Assembly (NCBI GenBank): GCA_021234155.1
Contig: JAJEKV010000136.1
Coordinates: 62,001 to 126,000 of the forward strand
Source: Isoetes taiwanensis
Lineage: Eukaryota; Streptophyta; Lycopodiopsida; Isoetales; Isoetaceae
Direction: 5' to 3'
Length of the DNA: 64,000 nucleotides
Part shown: piece after piece, positions 23,696 through 34,739 of the stretch
Layout: every line of letters begins with the position of its first letter
Numbering within the stretch: the first letter of the stretch is position 1
Made by a program: the position numbers and the translations under genes
Notes under the pieces: model-generated
Databases searched by the model: none
Seen by the model: only the letters and a program-made list of their open reading frames with translations
Told to the model about the DNA's origin: nothing

Positions 23696-24387
23696 ATTCT
23701 AGAATGGGGCGAGCATGCATGTCTATGCATGCCAGTGGCGCATGCCTTCTCTGGTTGGGAGATTGCTATATTAGGCGAGGTTCTTCATCAATGTTTCATC
23801 GGCGCTTCCTCTTCTCTCTCAGCAGTACCTTATTCTCTTTTCTTTGAACCCACTCTCCCCCCTCTTTGTTTAATGTCTTTTGTCGCCAGCCGGGCGCGTG
23901 ACCAACCCCTCTATTTGAAGAGGTTTTTGTTTTATTGTCGTGTGGCACGCGTGATCAGCCCCTCCACTTTGGGAGGTTTGTTTTTGTCATATTTTTTCTA
24001 GTGTTGGTGATGTGCAGATATAGGTTGGCGAGCGGCAGCAACTTCGACTTCTCCATTCGTGGGTTTTGGGAGCGAATTCTCTGCCTTACGTTTGTCCAAG
24101 CCCCTTGCCGAAGGCTTATCACTAGGGTTTTTCCTCGAAAACCCGAAAGGGCGGGGTTTTTTAATCCCGGTGATAAGCTTTCGGCAGGTACACAAGCCAA
24201 ACATCTATTAGCATTGTATTTTATGGGGTCCAAATTATATAATTGGACATTCCCTTTATTTTTTTCATGGGTAGTTCGCATGTGTGCGGCTCCCACTATC
24301 CACCATTGTAGAAAATCTGCTGAGATGAATGAGAAGCCTATCTATCTGGAGGTTTTTGGTGTTTTCATGCGAGCCCCATTCTAGAAT
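23696..24387. mobile_element. TIR element B (692 bp), same termini, different interior
   Basis: It has the same terminal sequences as element A on both sides, including the right-end block GGAGGTTTTTGGTGTTTTCA. The interior is about 340 bases longer and unrelated to A. It holds an internal hairpin: TGCCGAAGGCTTATCAC (24105-24121) pairs with GTGATAAGCTTTCGGCA (24170-24186) with one mismatch. Open frames (23935-24384 plus) show no known domain. Confidence 0.65.
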
Positions 24388-24685
24388 AATCCTTTGAAGA
24401 ACATTGTGAAGCTATTGACGAAGTACTGCAAAGAAGAAGGAGGGTCAAGTATGATAGGTTACATGAGGAATAGCTAAATCCCATATCAAAACTCCCATAT
24501 GTCGAAACTCACATATCAAATGCAAAATACTCTTAACATAATTGCATAACTCAAGGCTAAACAAAAAGACCGCACTAAAAAAAATTTCACACTTACCTTT
24601 GGCGCTCCATCCTCATCGTAAATGGCGCCTGGTTTATCACATTTAGCGCACGACATTTTAATAACATTTAAGGTTTATTATTTTA
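24388..24685. other. No feature recognised
   Basis: AT-rich, no open frame of note. Confidence 0.4.
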
Positions 24686-24839
24686 TTTTATTTTATTATA
24701 TAACATTTTATCACATTTCGCGCACGTATTATTCTCTCACGGTGTTCCGGCAACCGGGGTTCGTCCACTTCCTTTTATCTTTCTCTGCTCTATTCTTCTT
24801 AGCTCTTCTTATCAGAGATTTTTTCCGCATTTCCTTGCC
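24686..24839 (+). repeat. 154-bp dispersed repeat, copy 2
   Basis: Near-identical to 12209-12362 and exactly equal in length. An ATG follows directly (24843, MAAEQLIAQWQALLL, about 20 codons), so the repeat could act as a leader of a first exon upstream of the SDR exons, but no splice donor confirms this. Confidence 0.75.
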
Positions 24840-25414
24840 CAATGGCCGCTGAACAGCTTATAGCCCAATGGCAGGCACTGCTCCTCTTCTCAATGTTGAA
24901 GTAGGTTTTACACATTCCTCATTACTTGATATTTCTGATACTGTAGAGTGCAAGAACATCAACGATAACAAATTTTCCTCTTGAAGGGTAAACCATTTTT
25001 AGAAATAAAGAGTTGCATTTCTAATTGTTTGAGACATAAGGAAGGTCAGGGAACGTTGCACGTCAATTGGAATCTGATAAGGAAGGTTGAGAAATAGGTT
25101 ACATCAATATGAATCTGCTATGTTGCATCTACTTATATTATCACATGGTTTTTTCCCATGTTCATGCACGTAATTATTTCCCTGCACTAGGCTGTGCAAA
25201 TCTTTGTGCTGGTCAAATATGCTCGTAAATCATACAACTCATAACATCTGTTGGACAAAATAGATCTTTTATGGTTTAAAGATATTTATTGTATATTAAT
25301 ATTAGCAATAGTTTGCAATGGGTGACTGGATATTGCTATCTTGGCACATGTTTTCAACTTCAAATGGCGGGGTTAGAGCTCCTCGTGTATTATGCACTAT
25401 TAGTTATTAAATTG

Positions 25415-26130
25415 AACTAGGTGATGGGGTTGAATTTGTCATCACTCAAATCAGTGAAAGATTTTGCCAAACGCTGGGAAGCTGAACACCGCTCTCTCCA
25501 TGTCTTGATAAATAACGCAGGGATATTTTCTATGGGCGGCATGAATTTTATATTAGAAAACATTTATGTCAGAAAAGTGTTGCATTTGGTTGGAGTTTAT
25601 TGGGATGGTTCTTTACAGGGAAACAAGCATTCTCAGAGGATGGCTTTGAAGAGTACATGCAAGTAAATTACCTTGCACCTGTAGCACCCACTCTATTGCT
25701 CTTCCCAGCATTACTTCAGAGCTCACCATCACGAGTGGTGAATAGTATCTTTTCCCTATTATGTTCATCATATCATGAAAATGTTGCTTAATGATTCCTT
25801 GCGCCATCAACTTGTTATGATGCATTGTGTTATTTCTTTCAGATGCACCACCTAGGTATGCTTAACTTCGATGATATAACGGTTGGCGTTACAAAGAGGA
25901 AGTTTAGTAGTATTGTTGCGTATTCTTCAAGTAAACTTGCTCAGGTTTGGCATTTCTATTTATAATCTACATCACAATATTAATTCTTCTGATTTGGTAT
26001 TTTCCCCTCTTTTTCTGTTTTAATTCCTATAGCTATTATTCAGCAGCACATTGAATAGGAGATTTCCAACAAAGGCAACTGTAGACATTATTTGTGTACA
26101 TCCTGGTGAAGTGATTACTAATGTGGTAGG
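25415..26130 (+). pseudogene. FEY (FOREVER YOUNG)-like short-chain dehydrogenase, exon fragments
   Basis: Four exon-like pieces in order belong to an SDR close to plant FEY oxidoreductases: LSSLKSVKDFAKRW and LHVLINNAGIFSMG (25421-25538; NNAG structural motif); FSEDGFEEYMQVNYLAP and SSPSRVVN (25620-25744); HHLGMLNFDDITVG and SSIVAYSSSKLAQ (25843-25944; catalytic YxxxK present); STLNRRFPTKATVDIICVHP with GEVITNV (26031-26127). Acceptor AGs and two GT donors are visible. The first exon with the TGxxxGIG nucleotide-binding loop is missing, the donor after SMG is GC, and the serine-bearing VNS(V)M junction is out of phase. The C-terminal part is replaced by ankyrin-type sequence. Partial gene or pseudogene. 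Confidence 0.7.
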
Positions 26131-26257
26131 TAGCATGTCTCTTTTGCGGGCAGTATCCTTCCGTTCTCCTGCACGAAACCATCGAAAGATCGAAGCTTAC
26201 CAGGGTGCTATTACATTCATAGTCCTTTATGTATTTGTGCCCATGAAAACTGGGGGA

Positions 26258-26794
26258 GATGATGAAGATTGAGGCTGCTGCTAAGGTACAAAGATTCACG
26301 GAAATTAGACAAGATGAGATCCTAATTTTATTTCTTAAACTTCTTATTGCAGACTACATGATAGACTTCAGGAATGTAATGGAGATGAAGATTTGAAACG
26401 TGAAGCTGTTGCCAAGGTTAAAAGATTCACAGAATGAGCATTGAAATACATAGGATCTCATTCTAGAGGAAAAGAGAAGACAGGAGACATAAGTAAAGTT
26501 TTCCATAGCTCAGCAATAGAGTCAAGACTACAATTAATGGCATTCAAAAGGTCCCTTGACTTTGCAGGTGATAAGTTAACAGGAAAGGATTATGCAAAGG
26601 CCTTTGATGCAACCTCTTTTCCTGTTATATTATTTTCTAGTGTGATAGACCCTGGATGGGCTACTGGTATTGCAGCAAGTGCAATGCAGGGTTTGCTGGG
26701 GATGCTTGTTGAACGTGGAGCTGATAATATTAATCAATATTTTCTGGAAACCGCTCGAATTGGGAGCACAGAACTGGTCCGCATTCGTCTGCAG
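26258..26794 (+). pseudogene. Ankyrin-repeat protein exon with premature stop
   Basis: A long exon opens after TTGCAG (26353) and closes at a perfect CAG|GTAAGA donor (26794). It reads GDEDLKREAVAKVKRFTE, a TGA, ALKYIGSHSRGK, then a segment ending LLGMLVERGAD and FLETARIGSTELVRIRLQ. The last part fits two ankyrin repeats (A-x-x-G-x-L-x-x-L-V-E-R-G-A-D; A-R-x-G-x-x-E-L-V-R). The TGA sits where a single G-to-A change from TGG would make it. The GDED...RFTE piece is also present in a damaged copy just upstream (26258-26320), a small tandem duplication. No function can be assigned beyond protein-protein contact by the repeats. Confidence 0.6.
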
Positions 26795-28560
26795 GTAAGA
26801 TGTTGCTGGCTGTGGCTGTTAAGTTGAAATGATGACCTTATTCCTTTCAGAAGAGATTGACTTGTTGAGGTTGTACTTTATCCTGCATGTGATCCTATAC
26901 GGCGATGATGATGCAACATTTATTCAGATAACCACTAAAGAGCAGTTCATCCCTGTCCACAGCTAGAAAAAGAGTAGTGTCATTAATCTAATCAGCACAT
27001 GCTAGTCAATGAATATGATTCCCAACCGACGCAACATATTTAGCATTTTCTATGGTAGTGATGTTTCTTTGCGCAACTAAGTACCTTGGGCTGCTTCATC
27101 TTTCCATTAGCTTAATAGAGATTGATAGTTGCTCAGCTGATGCCAACAAATTTAGAATTGATAGGTCTATCTTCATTCTTTCTCTAGATTTATTTGGGGC
27201 CTGGAATATCTTACATAACTGGAACTTTCATTTTCCTTTCTTTTTTCACCTTGTTGGTGGCAAAACAGAGGTGGGATATCTAAGCCAGGAAAGTTAGTAG
27301 AAAACCACACATTTCTTGAAAAGAACAAAACCAATTATTATTTGCAGCTTTGTGAATCATTCTCATGCCTTCTGCATTTTAGCTAACTACAATTAGGAAA
27401 AACCATGTAGAGAGATGTCTTCACTTTACACTTTACAGATGAAGTACCTTCTACCAAGACAAAAGCAAGGAGGCTTCAACATTAAATATACTTAACTTGC
27501 GGCCCTAATGGGAACCTCAATAGCATCACTCGACAAACTTTGGGATGATATACGATGTTTGACATGCCAGCCATATCCTTTCACATATTTATCTCTTGCA
27601 TGATTTGAGAAAAGCAAGCACTATAAGGCTATCAACAAACATCTACTAAATTGCAAGAGTATGCAATTAATGTGTGCATATAACCTGAAAAAGGGACATC
27701 TATGACATCTACTGGTATGCAAATAACTTTCTATATCTAATGGACAGAGCATTCAAATGTACTAAAGAGAAGCTTAGCATTAAAAATAAGATTTTCCTTA
27801 CCTTTATTGAACAGATGCAATTTTTAAAAAGCTCCTAATGGCAAACAATTTGAAATCTGTTTCTTGTTTCTTCATTTGGAAACTGATTGCAAGGCCTTGA
27901 GGATGCAAAACTGCAGACATAAGATCCACAACAAAGCCTTCATCTGTTCAAGATGGATATCATAATAAGTCACAAAATGGACTTGCAGTCTGATTTAGGC
28001 TCAAGCTAGCCCTAAAACTGGCAAAGCATTTAAAAATTTGACTGGCAAATAGACTCACAATACGACATAGTGCTTCAAAACGAAATAGGAAAAAACACAA
28101 TAAAAAGCATTGAAGGGCCTTAGTCTCAATTTTGCGAATCTCCACTATATCCAGAAGATGAACAAACTTAATATAACTAATATAGCTATAAAATGGTGAA
28201 GGAAAATCACACACAAATTGAGTATCTAGATAGCTTGCTTTCATGCAGAGATCCACCTTCAGTATTATTAGATGGTATGCCTTTGTTCTCTCACTGCCTG
28301 CAAAATGAGATGGAAGAAAGTAAAAAGGAGAAACAAAAAATGATCTTCAATACTATTTTGATCAAATTCAAAAGCAGATGAAACTTACTCTGTTGTCACT
28401 CTTATCTTTCTTTGTTTTGATATAAAAGTGGCCCCAAAATAAGAATAATGAAATTATGCAGTCAGTGCCAGAAGTATATGCATGCAGGACTGGCTTGCAA
28501 AAATGCAATGCAATGTTGTCGTCTAGTCTTTCTCGACGGAATTCAAGTCGCAGGGCCATT
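26795..28560. other. Non-coding, no gene recognised
   Basis: Short frames only. The region may be downstream intron of the ankyrin fragment or intergenic DNA; no second ankyrin exon was found. Confidence 0.45.
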
Positions 28561-28670
28561 CTTGTATATGTCATGCCACATTGGCAACGTCTATAAGGAC
28601 ATATAACGGACGTAGAGACTTGAACACAAGATCTCTTAATTGCTAACCCAAATCGACTAGTAGCATTTTT
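28561..28670 (-). repeat. tRNA-derived SINE-like element, copy 2
   Basis: Shares the B-box block (minus strand GTGTTCAAGTCTC) and flanking TCATGCC.../GGACATAT/ACGGAC blocks with 4748-4863. On the minus strand a tRNA-like stretch (GGGTTAGCAATTAAGAGATC) precedes the B box. Confidence 0.5.
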
Positions 28671-29445
28671 GAAAGGAGTAACTTGAAGGACCTTATAATT
28701 TCAGAATGAAATTGAATGAAATTTTGAGCTGACCTGGCAGCTCAAAAGTTCATTCAGAAATTTTATGGTCCTTCAAATTTTCCGACGAAATTTTAACTAT
28801 CTTCAAATTTCTGCCCAATCCAGCTTCAAATTTCCGCCAGTTCTTGAGATCTGTAGCATTTTTTGCCTTTGGTTTTGCTTTGTGAAGTTCCTCATTGAAT
28901 TTTAGTCTCACAAACGCTGTTGCAGCAGTTTCTACCATAATGGATTCTGCCGATTCTACCAGTAGTTTCTACCATAATGGGTTCTGTCGATTCTGTGACA
29001 GATCAAATTGGGGGGAACCCAGTGTTCTTTGTTTCTGCAAATCTAGAAACTCCGGGCAATTTTGACACGGATCTGCCAAGCCCAGCCAGATTCAGGCCGA
29101 AAATTTCTGCCAAACAACTGTGGCACTGAAGGAAAGAAGAAGAAGCTAAAATCAAGCATTGGAGAAGCGGACTATTGGAGTGGAGAGGGGCAGAAACGCA
29201 GAGGAGGCGGCGCCGCCCATGAAAATCTACACAAGGTCAACAGAAATAAGGTGAAAGAGGCGAAATTTGAAGATGTTAAAATTTCGTACAAGAGAATGTT
29301 GACTTACGTTACATTTCTAGCGTGTGAACGATGCGAGGAATGTCGCGCGGGACTAGGAACCTAGAAAATATCCCGAGGTATTTTTTTTCCAATTTTTTGA
29401 GGACACGGCGACGGCGCGATATCAACATTCTCGGCCAGTAGCGTA
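28671..29445. other. Upstream region of the RLPH2 gene
   Basis: No clear gene. Between 28690 and 28830 AAATTT-rich short repeats occur on both strands (TTCATTCAGAAATTTTATGG, AAATTTCCGACGAAATTTT types), and TTTCTACCATAATGG(A/G)TTCTG is duplicated at 28930 and 28966. A 100-codon basic frame (29062-29364) has no homology I recognise. The segment contains the RLPH2 promoter by position, but no TATA box is convincing. Confidence 0.4.
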
Positions 29446-30681
29446 ATGCCAATTTCTTTGAGGGATATGGAGGAGGAGAAGGTAGCAATTACGGTGTGCG
29501 TTGGAGACATCCATGGGCATTACGATAGACTTCTCCGTCTCTGGGCTAATCTTCACAAGCGCATTGGAACTGCCGCCTTCGAGAGTGCAACCATAATCTT
29601 TTTAGGCGATTATAATGATCGAGGCCCTAACACTAAAGCAGTGCTTGATTTTCTTATCTCTTTGCCTCATCGTTACCCTCTGCAGACTCATGTTTTTCTT
29701 GCTGGCAACCATGATTTTGCTTTCGGAGCTTTTATTGGAGCTATCTCGGATGCACCACCAGGTTTTAAATTTAGTGATACCTGGGAAGGGCTCCGACACA
29801 GAGAAGAGGTGGAAGGTTGGTATAGTGGCGATGGCTATGAGGATATGCATTTACAGGCTAGAAGGTGGGCTGGAAGGATGAAGGAAAAGTTCAATAAGAA
29901 GAAAGGTATGGATTACCGAGGTTCCATCTTTGATGCCGCTCCAACTTTTGCTTCCTATGGAGTGCAACATGGAGACAGGCAAGGTATGCAATTTGTCCCT
30001 TTCGTTCAAGTGTTAATTACTGCTGTATTTGAATCAAACATGAATATCTAGGATTGATTGAAGCCGTTCCGAAAGCACACAAGGAATTTCTGAGAAGTCT
30101 TGTTTGGATACATGAGCAGGTATTGATTTTTTTTGAAACCATTAAACTTCCCTGGTCCCTTTACCCATACATGTCTAAATTCCTGGATTTATTGTATAGG
30201 AGGGGGTTGAAACTGGTGATCCAAATACAAGTTACAGAAAGTTGATTGCTGTCCATGCAGGACTAGAAGAATTCAAGGTGGAAGATCAGATGGCCACTCT
30301 TAAGAAGAAAGATGTAACAGTACCAAGGTTGCATCCCTTTTTCGGGCGAGAAAATGTCTGGAATACTCCTGCTGTAAGTTCCTATTTGCTTTTGCTGTAC
30401 AGCTTCGTCATTTATTAATTTGTACAACATTCATTATTATGTTAATGCTTGTACACTGCACTTCTAAAGTTAGATGTCGGAATTGCGTGCAGGAACTCTT
30501 AAAACAGCAAGTCCTAGTTATAAGTGGACATCATGCTGCCATGCATATTGACAGGTACCGGATCATTATTGATGAGAATGGTGGTATGGATGGCAAATCA
30601 TTAGCAGCCATTATTTTGCCTATGCGTGTTATTGTACGTGATATAGATGAGCCAGCAGATAATGCTGTTCTACTCAACTAG
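29446..30681 (+). CDS. RLPH2: RLPH2-type tyrosine phosphatase (PPP-family metallophosphatase), four exons, intact
   Basis: Exons 29446-29983, 30052-30119, 30200-30373 and 30493-30681 all have GT-AG borders and join to 969 bases, 322 codons plus stop (Arabidopsis RLPH2 is of similar length). The metal-binding signature is complete: CVGDIHGHYDRL, LGDYNDRGPNT and LAGNHDFAFG in exon 1, then LIAVHAGL (exon 3) and VISGHHAAMH (exon 4). RLPH2 (Rhizobiales-like phosphatase 2) belongs to the PPP superfamily but prefers phosphotyrosine, and is found in plants, not animals; cytosolic location is usual. GDYNDRG replaces the more common GDYCDRG. EGWY-G-GYEDMHLQARRWAG also matches the family. Start choice: ATG 29446, or the in-frame ATG at 29467, since only about 16 residues precede GDIHG. 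No targeting peptide seen. A fragment of the same exon 1 occurs at 8838. Confidence 0.93.
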
Positions 30682-30852
30682 CTTGGAAAGCTAAAAATTC
30701 ATTATTCTTCCTGAAAGTTGTTCAGACTCAGAGCCAATAAATCTGGTGACTAAACATGATATTACACGCCATATAATAAATGATTATCTAACAGGTGCAT
30801 TGGGACTTACTGTCTCTTTCCAATGTTATCAAGGTACATGTATTATGAATCT

Positions 30853-31170
30853 TAGGTGATTTGGAATGCTTACTTTGGGGGGTTGGATTAAGCAATATTT
30901 TAGTTATAACCTTAGCGTACCTTGGTTTCTTCTGGGTTATCTGTTCTGGTTGCAGATCATGATAGGATATCAAGCCTAAAAGCTGGCAGTATCTGCTTAT
31001 CATGTGAAGGATGGGTTTGTGTTGTTGGTGTGGAATATTTTACATTGCTGATAAGGAGTGTCCTCATCCAAGTTTGTACCACACCAGCCGGCTACATGCT
31101 TTGATATTGAAACTAATGTCTGCTATTCATGGGGAGCATTGATGTTCTTATAGATTTGTCACTTGTTTGT
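30853..31170 (+). repeat. Segmental duplication copy 1, downstream of RLPH2
   Basis: Blocks such as ATCAAGCCTA(C/A)AAGCTGG, TATCTGCTTATCATGTGAAG, CCAAGTTTGTACCA and TAATGTCTGCTATTCA recur in the same order at 32077-32395. Similarity is perhaps 80% by eye. Both copies have an intron-like TTGCAG or TTACAG just before GATCATGATAGG/GATCATAGAAAA, so the source may have been an exon, but frames are broken. Confidence 0.75.
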
Positions 31171-32076
31171 GGAGTTTTGCAGTGGCTGATGAGTACTTGC
31201 AGCTATATCAACGGATCTGATAACGTGTTTGCCATAAATGATCTGATATTATTCATTAATGGTTTACCTTGTGCGTAATTTACCAGTCTTGAATCAGAGG
31301 TTATTGGGTGGGATTATTTTTTGGAAAGATGGCAGAGGTTAATTTGAAGGTTAGCATACATGCCCGCAAAGCTGGACTCCAGGGATTTTAAACTTATCTG
31401 ATCGCAACAATCTCCACCCTTAAATCGGCATCTTGGGAGCAGAGGTTATTTCTGATAATCCATTGCTCCTGAGTGATTATCAACTCCACGGCTGAGATTG
31501 AGGAGATTATCAAATCCATGGTGATAATCCCCTCCACCAGATGTTTAAGGGAGGCCAACCCTCCCCTCTCGATGATTATGGCAGATAACCCTCTCGGTCC
31601 GCCGGCCTCGAGGGTTATCTGCCATAATCATCTCAAGAGGAGGGTTATCCTCCTCATCTGCCAAGGCTAATTGTACAGGATGTGTGACTCTGGAGAAGGT
31701 ATCTTTTTTTCTTCATCAGATTATGGGCGCAATGCAATCTTGCATTTCAAGAGAAATGCAACATTTGTCTTGTAAAAGACTCTCCCATGAAGATTTTGGA
31801 GCTACTTTTGGCTTCCGGAGTTGGGAGACATTCTTCAAGGCGGCCTTCATGTGGAGATGCCTTTGAATGATTGGGTATTTTGAAGGAATCAAACAATCTA
31901 ATGAGCTCCACAGACTACAGAAAGACCCTATTCTAGATCTCTGGACCAATTCCTATTGATAGTCAATTTGAATACCTTTGTTTTACAGGCCATCAGGCCT
32001 TTATAACAGAGGATTGCAGTCAGGTTCTTGTGTTCTCAATAACGAATTAGGCATGGAAATTAAAAGAAAGTAAATT
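31171..32076. other. Spacer between the segmental duplicates
   Basis: Apart from the hairpin, one weak 60-codon plus frame (31684-31866, ending in SWETFFKAAFMWRC) occurs. No family recognised. Confidence 0.4.
31559..31645. repeat. Perfect 23-bp hairpin in a longer imperfect palindrome
   Basis: 31571-31593 and 31610-31632 are exact inverse copies (GATGATTATGGCAGATAACC...), with a 16-base GC-rich loop. The symmetry extends outward imperfectly to CCCTCCCC / AAGAGGAGGG, and further related GATTATC/GATAATC words lie just upstream. It could be a small MITE or a transcribed hairpin. Confidence 0.75.
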
Positions 32077-32395
32077 AGGTGATTTGAAATGCAAACTTTG
32101 GGGGTTTGAATTGAGCAATATAATTATAACCTAGCGTGCTTTGGTTTCTTTCTTACTGGTTACAGATCATAGAAAAATATCAAGCCTACAAGCTGGTATT
32201 ATCTGCTTATCATGTGAAGCATTGACGTTCTTGGACTTATTTTCTGATTGTTGGTGGAAAATTTTTACATTGCTGATGAGTAGTGCCCTCCAAGTTTGTA
32301 CCATACCAGCTGGCTACATGAAATTGAACTAATGTCTGCTATTCACGTGGAGCATTTGATGTCCTTAGATTTGTCACTTATGTGGAATTTTTTTA
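32077..32395 (+). repeat. Segmental duplication copy 2
   Basis: Second copy of 30853-31170, 1224 bases downstream in the same orientation. The remainder up to 33115 is AT-rich and forms the 3' flank of the P450. Confidence 0.75.
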
Positions 32396-33115
32396 CATTG
32401 CTGATGAATAGTTTTAGCTAGATTAACAGGTCCTATAACATGTTTTGCCATAAATGATGTAATATTATTATTCTATATAATGTTTTAACTTGTGCGTTAA
32501 GATTCTCATGTAACTGACGGTATGGCAGTGTTTACAGCCAAGATATATGTAACGTCTGCTTATGTGGCTGCTGCAATAGTTGACCTGGTGTTCAACTGCA
32601 TGATTAACTGATCAAAGCAACCTCCCTCAAGAGAAGCTGATTGTCTAGGGGGCAAAATGCCGCATTTCGTTTATTGGTGTTTGACATCAATTATCTTTTG
32701 CCAAGAAAACCCTGATTGAACCTGATTGAGGGACGTGTGAATTTCATCCTAAAAATGTCCTCTCCATTAAGACTTACGTTGCGTCCAAGCATTATATATA
32801 TTTACTTTCCAGAAATTTATGGAGGACAGCGTTTGTAATCGATTGTGGATTTTTTTTAAATGGTTGGCGAAATTCTGAGGAATTCTTATAAGCATTTGGC
32901 TAAACAAGAATGTTGGCTGGGCAATTTAAGCTATTGTAGGGTTCTAAAGCAAGGACTTTTTGAATCTATGCAAGGAAAGTTGCAGTCGGAAATTTACATT
33001 TCTGATATATGTCGTAGAAAAAGTAATTAACACTACCTAAGTTGTTACTAATATGGGACTTGCATACTGTTTTGAACAAAGAAAACGTGATATTACAGGA
33101 CCTGCAACATGATAA

Positions 33116-34681
33116 TCAAGGAGAGTAAAAGTGGGGAGGCAGGCGAGGGCGTGGAGTGGCATAGAGAGGTTGAGCTCTAACCATGGTACCAGGCGCTCTG
33201 TGCATTTGAATAGGAGCAGCAGTAGTCCAATCAAATGCGTGAATGAAATGGGCAAGTCCAAGCAACACCATCGTTGATCCTAAAGATGCTGCAGGGCACA
33301 TCCTTCGCCCCCCTCCAAACGGTATTAATTTGCACTCAGAATCTATGAATTCCACCGGTCGATCATTCCAAAATCTTTCTGGCCTAAACTCCTCTGGATC
33401 TTTCCACACCTTGGGATTCCGATTGAGCGAGAATACGTTGAGAAGAACCCTGGTATTCTTGGGAATGTAATAGCCTGCAACAGTTGCATCTGCCATTGCT
33501 AAATGTGGTATCAGAATTGCTCCCACCGGATGCAGTCTGAATGATTCTTTTAGCACTGCTCTAAGACAATGAAGATTCGCAAAATCACTTTCTTCCACAT
33601 TTCTTTCTAAAGCCCACCACAGAGTCCACTTCTTCGCGGACCTTGTTTAACAGTGCCGGATCTCTAAGAAGCTCAGACATGGCCCATTCCATCGATACAG
33701 CCGGAGTATCGGTCCCTGCCGCCATCATGTCCTGTACCATTTTATGTCAGTCAGTCCTTATCAAAAAACTACTGTGTTATAAAATTAATATCTTACCATG
33801 AACACCGCTTTGATGATATCTTCCGACAGTCTTTCTTCTCCATTTTCTCCTCGCATCGACACCAGAATGTCGGCAAAATTGTATTCACCATCCCCCGGTT
33901 TCTTCTGCTCTATGTTTTCCTTTAGCAGAGCGCTGGCTATGGCGTCTACTCTTTTCATAATCTGTTTCATTCTGCGTTCTTGGCCCTGTATGTCCAGAAA
34001 TCTAAGAAATGGAAGATAGTCGGAAATATTGAACCCATTCATCATCAAAATTCCTTCGCTGATCATTTTCCTCACTTCTTCTGCTTCTTGAGGTCCGGCA
34101 TTTCCTGCTCCAAAATAACGTTTTCCCAGCAACATTTTTGTCATCATATTGCTTGTTAATGTGGTGAAAATCTCTCTCAGATTAACACATTTTCCATCTT
34201 GGCTTGCCTGCCATATAATATTCATAACATGTTTCACTTCCTCTCGTCTCAGATGCTCAAAAGACTCTAATCTTTTAGGAGAAAAGAGCTGCAGAGTGCA
34301 AATTTTTCTCATCATTCTCCAGTGAGATCCATAAGGGGCAAATCCGATATCTTTGCCGCCATAGGTAAGGAGCTCTGCTAAGATGACATTAGTGGGCCTG
34401 GATGCAAAGACATGATCTTGGATCTTCACAAATTGTGTGACCATGTCGGGATCATCAGTGACAACATGAGGGATGGAACCGAGGCGAAGATAAACCAAGG
34501 GACCATATTTTTGAGTGAGTTTCATCATTCCCTCATGTGGAACAGTGCCAACATGAAGAAGATTTCCGACGATGGGCCATGGCCGAGGTCCCGGAGGAAG
34601 CCCAGCCCTTTTTTTGCACACTACATAACGCACGCCCAAAATCACTAACACAAACAACACAGCAATCTGTAAAGGCTCCAT
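33116..34681 (-). CDS. Cytochrome P450, CYP71 clan, two exons, one-base frameshift in exon 2
   Basis: Exon 1 is 34681-33797 and exon 2 is 33731-33116, with a 65-base GT-AG intron just before the I-helix, the classic A-type P450 intron site. Order: hydrophobic N-terminal anchor, LPPGPRPWPIVGNLL hinge, WRMMRKICTLQLF C-helix, MMAAGTDTPA I-helix, ESFR (ExxR), FRPERF, and the haem loop FGGGRRMCPAASLG (cysteine kept; A in place of the usual second G). Joined length would be 499 residues, normal for the family. In exon 2 an AAA at 33609-33611 (plus strand) holds one base too many, shifting the frame after VDSVVG; removing one restores homology at NVEESDF. So it is either a recent pseudogene or a sequencing error. 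The substrate is unknown; CYP703- and CYP75-like features and gymnosperm CYP71-clan families are all possible. An upstream in-frame ATG at 34696 is an alternative start. Confidence 0.85.
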
Positions 34682-34739
34682 AACCTCTCTCTTCATTCTC
34701 CACCAGGATATGGGATATATATGTGTGAAATAGGTCAAT

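Noticed and set aside
29062-29364. 100-codon basic frame upstream of RLPH2
   Set aside because: No motif and no splice link to the RLPH2 exon; likely promoter/5' flank.
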